64,000 nucleotides of DNA, from contig JADJWP010000002.1 in NCBI GenBank assembly GCA_016716305.1, positions 1,610,501-1,674,500 on the forward strand, in the 5' to 3' direction. Below, piece after piece: positions 25,878-33,718 of this stretch. The notes under the pieces are model-generated. The model worked only from the letters and a program-made list of their open reading frames with translations. It made no database searches and was not told where the DNA came from. Made by a program: the position numbers and the translations under genes. How positions within the stretch are numbered: position 1 is the first letter of the stretch; every line of letters starts with the position of its first letter. Source of the DNA: Chloracidobacterium sp. (GTDB lineage Bacteria; Acidobacteriota; Blastocatellia; Pyrinomonadales; Pyrinomonadaceae).

Positions 25878-26729
25878 TTAAGCTTTGTCGGCGATGAGCA
25901 TTGCGAGCGCGGCGGGCCGAACGGCCTTGGCACCGTAAACGTGGAGTCCTTTGACCGCATCGCCAAAGCGCTTTTCGGGCTTGAAGGCCTGCAGGTCGAG
26001 GATCTGTTCGACGTAGGCGGTTGCGACCGAATGTCCGGCGACGATGCGGTAGGCCTCACCCGCGTCGTTCGGGACGTTGTTCGATTTTAGAATGCTGAAA
26101 CCGGCGGCCTCGCCGACCTGTCCGTTCGCGAGCCGGCGGTCGGAACGCAGCGTGCCGGCGCCTGTGAACCGGTCGTCTTTCAGCAAAAGGCCGTGAAACC
26201 AAGCCGGCACAACGACGAAACGGCCTTCGATCGGCGCGTTCGCTTCGTCGAGCAGCACGCCGAGATCGACGAGATATTCGTACGCATTCTCAGAGGTAGG
26301 CACGACGGGTGTCGCGACCGAACCGATCTTGTTGCCCGTCGGAACAGCAGCCTCGATGATGCCTGCGAGATAAGAGTCAGCAGCGTCGCGGAGCGCCCAT
26401 GCCGAACGCCGCATGGCTTCGTCAAGGACGTTGACGTTCTGCTGCGCACGGTCGATGCTGTCGACAAAAAAGTTGAAATATTTTGCCTGGTCGATATTCA
26501 GCGTTTGCTGAGCATCGGTCAGGACCTCGGGGTCGTCGATGTCGGTATTCTTTGTATAGTCGCCGATCGTCACATCGCCGATCGATGCGATCTTTACAGC
26601 GTTTCCGGCCTCGCGTATGTCGCCCTCATATTCGCGGTTGGCAACCTGTGCCTGCCCGTAGACGAGGGTCTTTTCCAATGCCGTGAGCAGCCGCGCTGCC
26701 CAAACCGTGGGGATGAATGTCAATGCCAT
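25878..26729 (-). CDS. Phage major coat protein, P22-coat-like
   Basis: A 283-residue protein that reads as a P22-type/HK97-fold coat protein: MALTFIPTVWAARLLTALEK at the N-terminus, then EGDIREAGNAVKIASIG and the DPEVLTDAQQTLNIDQAKYF stretch found in this family. The spine helix region follows (RRSAWALRDAADSYLAGII), then GRFVVVPAWFHGLLLKDDRF and GFSILKSNNVPN. It forms the icosahedral shell. It follows a scaffold-like gene and precedes the connector-like gene, a normal head-gene order. The full length is present without frameshift. Confidence 0.85.
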   Translation of the reverse strand: MALTFIPTVWAARLLTALEKTLVYGQAQVANREYEGDIREAGNAVKIASIGDVTIGDYTKNTDIDDPEVLTDAQQTLNIDQAKYFNFFVDSIDRAQQNVNVLDEAMRRSAWALRDAADSYLAGIIEAAVPTGNKIGSVATPVVPTSENAYEYLVDLGVLLDEANAPIEGRFVVVPAWFHGLLLKDDRFTGAGTLRSDRRLANGQVGEAAGFSILKSNNVPNDAGEAYRIVAGHSVATAYVEQILDLQAFKPEKRFGDAVKGLHVYGAKAVRPAALAMLIADKA

Positions 26730-26817
26730 AATTTTTCTGTGTGGTCGTTTTTTGAATGGTGTGAGCCGCGGCCTTCGCGGCAGGCGTTTGCCGCGCCTTC
26801 GGCCTCGGCATGGGTCG

Positions 26818-27231
26818 CTATTGGTTGGCCAAAGCAGATCTGACCTCGGCCCAGTCGAGCCGCTGGATCTCGGCCGGGGTCATTCGGGCAAGCGAGTCGG
26901 CGGTAAGCGGTGGTGCGAGGTTTGCCGACCCCTTGCCCGCATCGATCGATGCCGCGGCGTGGACCCGTTCGAACTGCTCCGGAAATCGTTTTCGGATATC
27001 CGCGATCAATGCCGCTGCATTTACCGGCTGGCCACTTTCATCAAACTGCAGATCGCCTCGGACCGCGTCGAACAGCAGCTCGGGCGAGCGGCCGCCTTCC
27101 CTGGCGATCTTTGCAGTCATCACGTCGCGAGCATCGCGGAGCCGTACGGCGAGTCTTAGTTCCTCGTTCTCATGCCGCAATCGATCTAGTTCTGCGGCGG
27201 TTTCGTTTGCGTCGGGTATGTTCTCATTCAT
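26818..27231 (-). CDS. Phage scaffold-like protein (tentative)
   Basis: A 137-residue, highly charged and helical protein. The first 40 residues form a probable coiled coil (AAELDRLRHENEELRLAVRLRD); the middle is Gly/Ala rich and the C-terminus carries LARMTPAEIQRLDWAEVRSA. Size, charge, coiled-coil start and position directly upstream of the coat gene are what scaffold proteins look like, but no catalytic or family motif can be seen. It could alternatively be a small internal head protein. Confidence 0.6.
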   Translation of the reverse strand: MNENIPDANETAAELDRLRHENEELRLAVRLRDARDVMTAKIAREGGRSPELLFDAVRGDLQFDESGQPVNAAALIADIRKRFPEQFERVHAAASIDAGKGSANLAPPLTADSLARMTPAEIQRLDWAEVRSALANQ

Positions 27232-27327
27232 ACAGCCCGCAGATTACCGAACTGCAGGGTGATCACGTTACCGCGCATTTCATGCGATTCACGGAGTGCA
27301 CGAGATGCATCATTTGCAGGTCGTCGA

Positions 27328-27576
27328 TCACCGATCTTCGGCCTCGAGCCCGTGCGCCCAACTCCAAAAGCTATCCTCATAGATGAGCCACCCAAGCCGC
27401 GTCGGGCCGCTGCCGGCCGTTTCAAACGTTCCGTCCTCGCACATGTTTATGAGCGTGTGACGCGCGAGCGGCGGCACGATGATCCGGTGCTTCCTGATCA
27501 GGCGTTCAACCTCGCCGAGCCTCAATTTTGGCCGGATCTTCTTCTCCAACGATCGTTCTATTTGTCTATTTTCCAT
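27328..27576 (-). CDS. Small helix-turn-helix-like protein in the phage element
   Basis: An 82-residue basic protein. The middle (IIVPPLARHTLINMCEDGTF) followed by RLGWLIYEDSFWSWA resembles the DNA-binding layout of excisionase/MerR-like small proteins, in which a helix-turn-helix is followed by a wing and a Trp-rich helix. It is the first gene of the leftward head operon and faces the rightward lysis-terminase operon across about 230 bp, so a role as a regulator of either operon, or as a small terminase or recombination accessory protein, is possible. The call is weak. Confidence 0.5.
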   Translation of the reverse strand: MENRQIERSLEKKIRPKLRLGEVERLIRKHRIIVPPLARHTLINMCEDGTFETAGSGPTRLGWLIYEDSFWSWAHGLEAEDR

Positions 27577-27803
27577 ATTTGTCTGGCTTCGAGTCTTTGC
27601 AGATCGTGTAAAACGCGCGTTTCATGCAAGGCAGTAAGTCTCTTGCAGGCTGCATTACCGATCTGATGTCCAATTCGATAATCTTCAGTTGGCCGGGCGA
27701 TATGTAAGCGGCGATGGAAGTTGTAAACGAAGGATCGTCCAATATCGTCCGTCCGTTTTATGATACTGCACGATTGTGCTATTTGCAAGAGAATAATTCA
27801 CAG
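27577..27803. other. Divergent intergenic region between two phage operons
   Basis: About 230 bp separate the leftward scaffold-coat operon from the rightward lysis-terminase-portal operon. Late promoters for both must lie here, but I see no clear -35/-10 pair. A longer in-frame start for the lysin exists at 27714, which would shorten this region. Confidence 0.5.
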
Positions 27804-29009
27804 ATGCAACAGATCAATACCATATTTGATGAAAGGGCAATAAAGACGGCCGCTGCGATCGTACGGATCTTCGAAACCGGTTCGCCGGTCGGCAATTATT
27901 CCGAGGTCGCGGTGCTCAACGACGGTGCCGGGATATCGTACGGCGTCTCGCAGTTCACACACCGGTCCGGCTCCCTCGAGGCTGTTATTGATCGTTATCT
28001 TGCGAACGGCGGAGTCGTCGGCTTGCGGGTATTCGCGGAAAGACTGCCGCTGATCGCTTCACGTTCGAATGCAGCGATCCGCTTGCTTGCCGCCGACCGG
28101 ATCTTCAGGAGGGCGCTTTCCGCTGCAGGGATCACCGCTGAAATGCGCTCGGCACAAGGCGCGATCGCCTTCGAACGCTATATGGTCCCGGCGATCAACG
28201 CATGTGTCGGTTCCGGCTTTGCGCTTCCGCTTTCCCTCGCCGTCATCTACGACGCGATGACGCACGGTTCATTCAACAAGATCCGCGACCGGGTGAACGT
28301 CGCCGCTTCGGCCGTCTCCGGCCTAGATCTCGAAAAGCGCTGGATCACCGATTTCGTCCGACGGCGAGATGCGTGGCTCGCATCTATCCCGCGGCTCAGG
28401 GCAACGCGCTACAGAACACGGTTCTTCATGGATCACTTGATGACCGGCCGATGGCAGCTCGAACTTCCGCTGAATGTAAACGGCATCGTCATTACTGAAA
28501 AGCTCCTCGGTATTTCGCCGCCAACATACGGCGAGAACGAAACGACGGTCGGGCCGAACTCCGACAATACACAAACCAACGCACACACTCCTCCTCAAAC
28601 ATCCGCAGGTGATCCCGCCAACAATCCGCAGGCCCGACCGTCGATTATCGACATTGTCTCCGCCCGATCGGAGGGTACACGCGAGGGCCTTTCACCGATA
28701 GGGCTCGACGGGATCGAAGCCCGTATCAACGCTGCCGCCGCCCGTTACGACCAGGTCGAAAGAATGACGCTGACCGTCGCCGACCGGACCGACCGCGCAA
28801 AATCGCTCTGGACGACCATCGTCGGCACGATATGGCAAACCGCCTGGGCCGTATTCGGTTCGCTCGCAGGCCTGCAGCGTGAGGTTTGGTTTGCTGTCGC
28901 TTTGATCGCGGCCGTACTGACGCTGGTTTACCTATACCGACAGATCGCACTCGGCAAGATCCGTGAGGCCACGAACGCAGCATTACTGGATCGACCGTTC
29001 GCGAGATGA
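27804..29009 (+). CDS. Phage lysin, GH46 chitosanase-like domain with C-terminal membrane anchor
   Basis: Start at 27804 (MQQINTIFDERAIKTAAAIV) is preferred; an in-frame ATG at 27714 adds 30 residues that do not look like part of the domain. In the 401-residue product, residues 1-235 have the GH46-type lysozyme-like layout: Glu in RIFETGSPVGNYSEV, then GISYGVSQFTHRSG, IYDAMTHGSF and TRFFMDHLMTGRW. A Pro/Asn/Thr-rich linker follows (about 255-300). Near the C-terminus two hydrophobic helices are visible (WQTAWAVFGSLAGL and WFAVALIAAVLTLVYLY), so the enzyme may be membrane-anchored. It would cleave peptidoglycan glycan strands during lysis. It opens the lysis cassette and overlaps the next gene by 4 bp. 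Confidence 0.75.
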   Translation: MQQINTIFDERAIKTAAAIVRIFETGSPVGNYSEVAVLNDGAGISYGVSQFTHRSGSLEAVIDRYLANGGVVGLRVFAERLPLIASRSNAAIRLLAADRIFRRALSAAGITAEMRSAQGAIAFERYMVPAINACVGSGFALPLSLAVIYDAMTHGSFNKIRDRVNVAASAVSGLDLEKRWITDFVRRRDAWLASIPRLRATRYRTRFFMDHLMTGRWQLELPLNVNGIVITEKLLGISPPTYGENETTVGPNSDNTQTNAHTPPQTSAGDPANNPQARPSIIDIVSARSEGTREGLSPIGLDGIEARINAAAARYDQVERMTLTVADRTDRAKSLWTTIVGTIWQTAWAVFGSLAGLQREVWFAVALIAAVLTLVYLYRQIALGKIREATNAALLDRPFAR

Positions 29010-29230
29010 ATAGAACTGATCACATTTCTTTGATCTTTATGAACGACCTGAAGAATTTTCTGCTCGCTTATCTAAGCACGGTCTCGTCGGTCTTTACGGC
29101 GATCGAGACGCGGACGCTGATCACGATAATTTCGGCCATCGTGCTTCCGATATTGTTTTTCGGCATCGGCAAGACCGTCGACGTCCTGCTCCAGATCTAT
29201 CTCGACAAAAGGCGGAAGCATGATCGTTAG
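29006..29230 (+). CDS. Holin-like small membrane protein
   Basis: A 74-residue protein (an internal ATG at 29039 would give 63 residues) with an amphipathic N-terminus, one strong membrane helix (TLITIISAIVLPILFFGIG, about 38-57) and a positively charged tail ending YLDKRRKHDR. The start overlaps the lysin stop by 4 bp. Position between lysin and spanin-like genes, size and the charged tail fit a holin or pinholin, but holins share little sequence, so this rests mainly on context. Confidence 0.6.
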   Translation: MNRTDHISLIFMNDLKNFLLAYLSTVSSVFTAIETRTLITIISAIVLPILFFGIGKTVDVLLQIYLDKRRKHDR

Positions 29231-29257
29231 CATGCTTGTCTACACGTCCGGGAACGA

Positions 29258-29599
29258 ATGCTCATGGAACTAAGAACCAAACTGCTCATCGGCGCCACTG
29301 CCGCGTTTATTGCAGCTTCGGCCGCAGCCGGCCTTATCGGCCACATCCGGATCGCCGGCCTCGAACAGAGGATCGACAGCTTAAAGGCCGAGGCCGAAAC
29401 AATGGAAACACACGCCGCAAAGCTTGAAACAGAAACGCATGTATATAAGGAAAAGATCGTCCTTCTCGAAAAGCGGCTCGCCGAGGTCATGGCAGCCACC
29501 AGACTTCAAGATGCTCAACTTGAAAAACTTGCTGCTGATACCGATGCTGCTCGGCGTGCTCTTGACCGCCAGCGCCGCGGGGCAAAGCAACGAAGCTGA
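29258..29599 (+). CDS. Rz-like inner-membrane spanin (tentative)
   Basis: A 113-residue protein with an N-terminal membrane anchor (LLIGATAAFIAASAAAGLIG, about 9-28) followed by a long coiled coil to the end (EQRIDSLKAEAETMETHAAK and beyond). This is the layout of i-spanins of the Rz type, which link the inner membrane to an outer-membrane partner to complete lysis of Gram-negative hosts. A second signal-bearing, coiled-coil gene starts inside it in another frame at 29511, as in Rz/Rz1 pairs. Confidence 0.65.
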   Translation: MLMELRTKLLIGATAAFIAASAAAGLIGHIRIAGLEQRIDSLKAEAETMETHAAKLETETHVYKEKIVLLEKRLAEVMAATRLQDAQLEKLAADTDAARRALDRQRRGAKQRS

Positions 29600-29912
29600 A
29601 CATTCGGATGAACTTGCTCTCTCACGCCGCCTGATCGCTGCGCTCGAACGTGAGAACGCCGCACTACGCGAGCGGCTTGCGAGTGAGCGGTCTGCCAACG
29701 CGATGCTCATTGAGCTAAATGAAACACGCAAAGCCGAGACGGCCGCACTCCGTGACGCGATCGCGGCGAAGAACGATGCGATCACTGCAAAGGATGCTTC
29801 GATCGCCGCACAGGACGCTCTGATAGCGCAGCTCAAAGCTAGGAAGAACTCGATCTGGAAGCGTCTTGGCGACATCGCCATCGGTGCTGCGGTCGGAGCT
29901 ATCATCCGATAA
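29511..29912 (+). CDS. Exported coiled-coil protein overlapping the Rz-like gene (o-spanin candidate)
   Basis: Start at 29511 (MLNLKNLLLIPMLLGVLLTA) gives a signal peptide with probable cleavage in SAAG. The start lies inside the Rz-like gene in another frame, and an earlier in-frame ATG at 29424 would bury the signal. The 133-residue product is a coiled coil with a degenerate repeat (AAKNDAITAKDASIAAQDAL) and ends in a Gly/Ala-rich hydrophobic helix (GDIAIGAAVGAIIR). Unlike Rz1 o-spanins it has no lipobox Cys. Position suggests the outer spanin role, with the C-terminal helix perhaps replacing the lipid anchor. The function is inferred. Confidence 0.6.
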   Translation: MLNLKNLLLIPMLLGVLLTASAAGQSNEAEHSDELALSRRLIAALERENAALRERLASERSANAMLIELNETRKAETAALRDAIAAKNDAITAKDASIAAQDALIAQLKARKNSIWKRLGDIAIGAAVGAIIR

Positions 29913-29934
29913 CCGCCGAGCCCCACCGAACACG

Positions 29935-31278
29935 ATGTCATCCGATGAAACACCGGAGTTTCAAGATTGGCTGTCAGCCGATATGCCGACCTGGACGTGG
30001 ACCTGGCCGCACCAGCTTTTGATCTTCGAACGGCTTCGGAAGATCACCGACGGCACCGCAAAACGGCTGATGATCTTTATGCCGCCGCGGCATTCGAAAT
30101 CCGAAACGGTCACCGTCCGATATACCGCGTGGCGGCTGCTCCGCGAACCGAAGATGAACGTAATAGTCGGGAGCTACAATCAACGCCTTGCAAACCGCTT
30201 TTCGCGAAAGATCCGCCGAATTGTCGAGGGTCATATTCCGCTTTCCAAGGAGCGCAAAGCCGTCGACGAATGGGAGACGACGTCCGGCGGCGGGCTGTGT
30301 GCGGTCGGCGTCGGCTCGGGCGTGACCGGTTACGGTGCTCAGCTGATAATGATCGATGACCCGGTCAAGAACCGGGCCGAGGCCGAAAGCCGAACGCGCC
30401 GCGAGACGGCGTGGGATTGGTTCAACGACGATATTTACACGCGGCTCGAGCCCGGAGCCTCGATCGTCCTTATCCAGACCCGCTGGCACGAAGACGACCT
30501 CGCCGGCCGGCTGATCATCGAGGCCGCGAACGGCGGCGAGAATTGGGAGGTCCTTTCGCTTCCCGCACTCGCATACGCCGGTGCCGCGGACGCAATGGAT
30601 CCGCTCAGTCGGGCCGAGGGCGAGCCGCTTTGCCCTGCTCGATACGACCGCGAAGAACTGCTGAGGATCAAGAGGAAGATCGGCAGCTACGCATTTTCCG
30701 CACTCTATCAGCAGTCGCCGATCCCGCGTGACGGCGGTATTTTCAAGCGGGGATGGTTCTCACAGATAGCTGAAAGGGCCCCGGACGGGCTTCGATGGTT
30801 TCGTGCCTACGACCTTGCGGTCTCGACCAAAACGTCAGCCGACTATACTGCGTCGTTTCGCTGTGCGAAGGACGCCAACGGCGATCTTTACATCTCGGAC
30901 GGCTTTCGAGACCGTATCGAGTTTCCCGCCCAGCGGCGATACATCATCGATCGGATGCGTACCGAAAGGGACACGATCCACGGCATCGAGGATGCACTAC
31001 ACGCCCGAGCCTTCGTCCAGGAACTCCGTTGCGAAAGTTCGCTTAGCCGCATTTCTTTTCGCGCCGTCCGGGTCGATTCCGATAAGTTTGCGCGGGCGTT
31101 GACATGGTCGCCGTTGGCCGAAGAAGGAAAAGTGATACTCGTTCGCGGCCCATGGATAACTGATTTTCTCGACGAGGTCTGCAGCTTTCCCCGCGGCCGC
31201 CACGACGATCAAGTCGATGCCGTCTCGCTCGCAGTTCAAATGATGTCCGAAAGCCCGAAACGATCCAAAGGATTCTGA
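29935..31278 (+). CDS. Phage terminase large subunit
   Basis: ATG 29935 is chosen (447 residues); an earlier in-frame ATG at 29866 lies within the previous gene. The N-terminal ATPase has Walker A-like MPPRHSKSETV (about 49-59), VIVGSYNQRLANRFSR, Walker B LIMIDDPVKN (about 138) and the coupling motif QTRWHEDDLAGRL. The C-terminal RNase H-like nuclease has DLAVSTKTSADYTA and the distal DDQVDAVSLA. It pumps DNA into the prohead through the portal and cuts it. The gene is intact and followed by the portal gene. No small terminase sits next to it; a candidate lies far away at 57478-58026. Confidence 0.93.
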   Translation: MSSDETPEFQDWLSADMPTWTWTWPHQLLIFERLRKITDGTAKRLMIFMPPRHSKSETVTVRYTAWRLLREPKMNVIVGSYNQRLANRFSRKIRRIVEGHIPLSKERKAVDEWETTSGGGLCAVGVGSGVTGYGAQLIMIDDPVKNRAEAESRTRRETAWDWFNDDIYTRLEPGASIVLIQTRWHEDDLAGRLIIEAANGGENWEVLSLPALAYAGAADAMDPLSRAEGEPLCPARYDREELLRIKRKIGSYAFSALYQQSPIPRDGGIFKRGWFSQIAERAPDGLRWFRAYDLAVSTKTSADYTASFRCAKDANGDLYISDGFRDRIEFPAQRRYIIDRMRTERDTIHGIEDALHARAFVQELRCESSLSRISFRAVRVDSDKFARALTWSPLAEEGKVILVRGPWITDFLDEVCSFPRGRHDDQVDAVSLAVQMMSESPKRSKGF

Positions 31279-31310
31279 CCTCCCGCGTTTACGCGCGGCA
31301 CCTAAACACT

Positions 31311-32462
31311 ATGAATACACACATCGAAGAAGCGATCCATAACTTCCGAACCGCCGGTGCACGATACGCCCGGACCGAGAGGTATTACCGCGGCGATCAT
31401 GACCTGGCGTTTGCAACCGAGAAATTTGCAAACACCTTTGGTTCGCTGTTTCGCGAATTCGCCCTCAATCTCTGTCCGGTCGTTTGCGACGCGATCCGCG
31501 ACAAGCTTCGCATCACCGGTTTCGCGGCCCGAAGCAAGCCCGATGATCAGATCGACGATCCTGCGGTTCGGGCATCGGACGTCTGGCATCGAAATCGTAT
31601 GCCGGTGCGATCGGGTGAGGTCCACCGCGAAGCTCTGATAAACGGCGACGCGTTTGTCATTGTATGGCCGGATGAAAGCGGCGAACCGGCGATATACCCG
31701 AATCGCGCGGCCAATTGCTATGCGGTTTACGACGACGACCATCCGGGACGTATTGTCCGGGCCGCGAAATACTGGCGCACGCTCGACCGGAATACGCACC
31801 TAAACCTCTATTATCCCGACCGCATCGAGCGCTACATCACGGTCAAACCCGGCGACGCTTTTCTTCCTGAGGCCAAGGAATTCTCGACCGCCGGCGATCC
31901 TGTTTCGAATCCGTATGGCGTCGTTCCGATGTTTCATTTTGCCAATAACGCGGAAATCGGGTCCTTTGGGCGATCCGAACTCGACGCCGCGATCCCGATC
32001 CAGGACGGGCTCAATAAATCTGTGCTGGATATGCTTGTTGCGATGGAGTTCTCGGCCTATCGGCAGCGGTGGGCGGCTGGCATCGAGATCGCATACGACA
32101 ACGACGGCAACGCTGTCGCTCCATTCAAAGCAGGCGTCGATCATCTTTGGATAACCGAAAATCCTAACGCTCGGTTCGGCGATTTTGACACGGCCGCGCT
32201 TGATCAGTTCATCAAGGTCAAAGACAGTTTCAGGATCGATCTTGCTTCGGTCACGGGGACACCGATGTATTACCTTTTGCCGCACACGCGCGGCTTCCCG
32301 AGCGGCGAATCGCTGACGCGGGCCGAGGCGCGGTTCATTGCAAAGATCCGCGACCGGCAAGCGGTCTTTGGCCACGTGTGGTCAGAGGTGATGGAATTTG
32401 CGCTTCGGATCGGCGGGTTTGTGGATGTTCGGCTTGAAACTGAGTGGTCTGAGGCATCCTAA
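31311..32462 (+). CDS. Phage portal protein
   Basis: A 383-residue protein of the portal family: ARYARTERYYRGDHDLAFA at the N-terminus, NLCPVVCDAIRDKLRITGF, the wing region with ALINGDAFVIVWPDESG, then FHFANNAEIGSFGRSELDAA, IQDGLNKSVLDMLVAMEF and SVTGTPMYYLLPHTRGFPSG. It forms the dodecameric ring that admits DNA at one head vertex. The order terminase large subunit then portal is normal. It is slightly shorter than many portals (about 430-500 residues), lacking some C-terminal barrel sequence. No head protease or minor head gene follows; a convergent gene begins 42 bp away. Confidence 0.87.
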   Translation: MNTHIEEAIHNFRTAGARYARTERYYRGDHDLAFATEKFANTFGSLFREFALNLCPVVCDAIRDKLRITGFAARSKPDDQIDDPAVRASDVWHRNRMPVRSGEVHREALINGDAFVIVWPDESGEPAIYPNRAANCYAVYDDDHPGRIVRAAKYWRTLDRNTHLNLYYPDRIERYITVKPGDAFLPEAKEFSTAGDPVSNPYGVVPMFHFANNAEIGSFGRSELDAAIPIQDGLNKSVLDMLVAMEFSAYRQRWAAGIEIAYDNDGNAVAPFKAGVDHLWITENPNARFGDFDTAALDQFIKVKDSFRIDLASVTGTPMYYLLPHTRGFPSGESLTRAEARFIAKIRDRQAVFGHVWSEVMEFALRIGGFVDVRLETEWSEAS

Positions 32463-32475
32463 AGCGAAGTGAAAG

Positions 32476-32494
32476 GGCGGCCAAAAGCCGCCCC
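32476..32494. terminator. Bidirectional hairpin between the portal and protease genes
   Basis: GGGCGGC, loop CAAAA, GCCGCCC forms a strong 7-bp GC stem in the 42-bp gap between two convergent genes. There is no long U-tract, but position and strength suit a shared terminator. Confidence 0.65.
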
Positions 32495-32504
32495 TCGGTG
32501 CTGT

Positions 32505-32993
32505 TCAGACCGCGGTGAGAAACTGAAAATCTGCGTCGGTGATCCCCTTGATCGCTTTATTTATCTGATCCCAGGTAAGCCACATCGCCGTACCTTTATT
32601 CATTGGCTCCGGGTCATGGATCAGGACGCCGGTGTCTGCAACGCCGCAGATAACGACGACGTGGCCATGATTGTGGCCGCCCCAATTCTTCTTGAGACCG
32701 GTCCAGACCGGCCCGTGCTTGGTCATGAATTTGTTGAGGCTGTCATAGTCCATCGAAAGGCTGCTGTGGGTCTTCATGTTGAACGTGCGGGCAAGAATGC
32801 CGTTATGCCCGGCCCACCAATCGCCGTTGTTTTCGTATCTCGTCTTGAATCCCGAATCGGACATCGGGTCCTTCATCCCTTTGTTGCCGCTCGTTTGTGA
32901 CCATTGATAGACCATCTGTGCGGATTTCATCCAGCAAACCCCGTCGGTCGGCTGCGGCAAAAGCGGAACGTTTTGGATCGTAGTTATTGGCAT
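32505..32993 (-). CDS. Papain-like cysteine protease (C70/AvrRpt2-like) in the phage element
   Basis: A 162-residue single-domain protein with a papain-like triad: Cys20 in TDGVCWMKSAQM, His111 in NHGHVVVICGV and Asp127 in LIHDPEP. The N-terminal IQNVPLLPQPTDGVCW layout is that of papain-like proteases of the AvrRpt2/C70 type and of C39-like domains. No signal peptide is present. An AGGAG lies upstream of the ATG. It is on the opposite strand to the structural genes and next to the ImmA and repressor genes, so it is probably a lysogenic cargo gene, for example an effector, a bacteriocin-like enzyme or a defence or antidefence factor. It is not a typical head-maturation protease. Confidence 0.75.
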   Translation of the reverse strand: MPITTIQNVPLLPQPTDGVCWMKSAQMVYQWSQTSGNKGMKDPMSDSGFKTRYENNGDWWAGHNGILARTFNMKTHSSLSMDYDSLNKFMTKHGPVWTGLKKNWGGHNHGHVVVICGVADTGVLIHDPEPMNKGTAMWLTWDQINKAIKGITDADFQFLTAV

Positions 32994-33191
32994 TAAGAAA
33001 AAAGTGCTCCTATCAGAATTTGTGTAAAGCCTTTTGAACTATTTGGGGCAATCAACACTTCCCCTTGCAATGACGGGCAACATGGCGAAATTTGCGAATT
33101 GCCCCGATTCTCGCCATTCTTTGCCGAAGTTCGGTTCGTACTACGATATACGTCGCTCGGTTGTTCGGGTAGAACGGGTAAAAATAAAGTA

Positions 33192-33641
33192 TCAGAGGCC
33201 GTGTTTTTCGTAAACGGCGAGACGTTCGCTGAGGCGGGAAGGCGCGATCGAGTCGTGGTCGATGATATCCTCGGGCGTCCGCGTTTCGAGCCACGTCCGT
33301 GGGATCATCGCGACAAGCGCGAATATATCTGCCTCGACCTCTTTTCTTGTCTTGTGGCCGACGCCGTGATAACTCGCTGTTTCGTGTGTGTTCGGGGCAT
33401 GCATCAGGTAATGGGCAAATTCATGAAACATCACGAACAATTTCTCTTGTCTCGGCAGTTTGCTGTCGATCGCAATGTAATGCCCGCCTTTGACGCAGTA
33501 ATAAAATCCGCTGACGCGAAGCGGTATCTCATCGACAACTATCTTGTGCCGACGGCAGAGCGCGTAAAAATCTGATTCGGTAAGCGGCCGCTCGTTCCAG
33601 CCGATGCCGAGTTCTCGAATACGTTTGAGGAAGAAGCGCAT
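33192..33641 (-). CDS. ImmA/IrrE-type metallopeptidase
   Basis: A 149-residue protein of the ImmA/IrrE family. The zinc-binding helix is FHEFAHYLMHA (HExxH), preceded by HYIAIDSKLPRQEKLFVM, and a third ligand is likely in EVEADIFALVAMIP. In mobile elements these proteases cut the paired XRE repressor to switch the element on after DNA damage. Here the XRE-type repressor gene lies directly upstream on the same strand (78-bp gap), forming the usual repressor-antirepressor pair. Confidence 0.88.
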   Translation of the reverse strand: MRFFLKRIRELGIGWNERPLTESDFYALCRRHKIVVDEIPLRVSGFYYCVKGGHYIAIDSKLPRQEKLFVMFHEFAHYLMHAPNTHETASYHGVGHKTRKEVEADIFALVAMIPRTWLETRTPEDIIDHDSIAPSRLSERLAVYEKHGL

Positions 33642-33718
33642 AGCGTGGGAGCCTGTTATTACAGATGCAACACTATATCATATACGCTACAATTTGCAAG
33701 CGTTACCCGACCGGGTGA

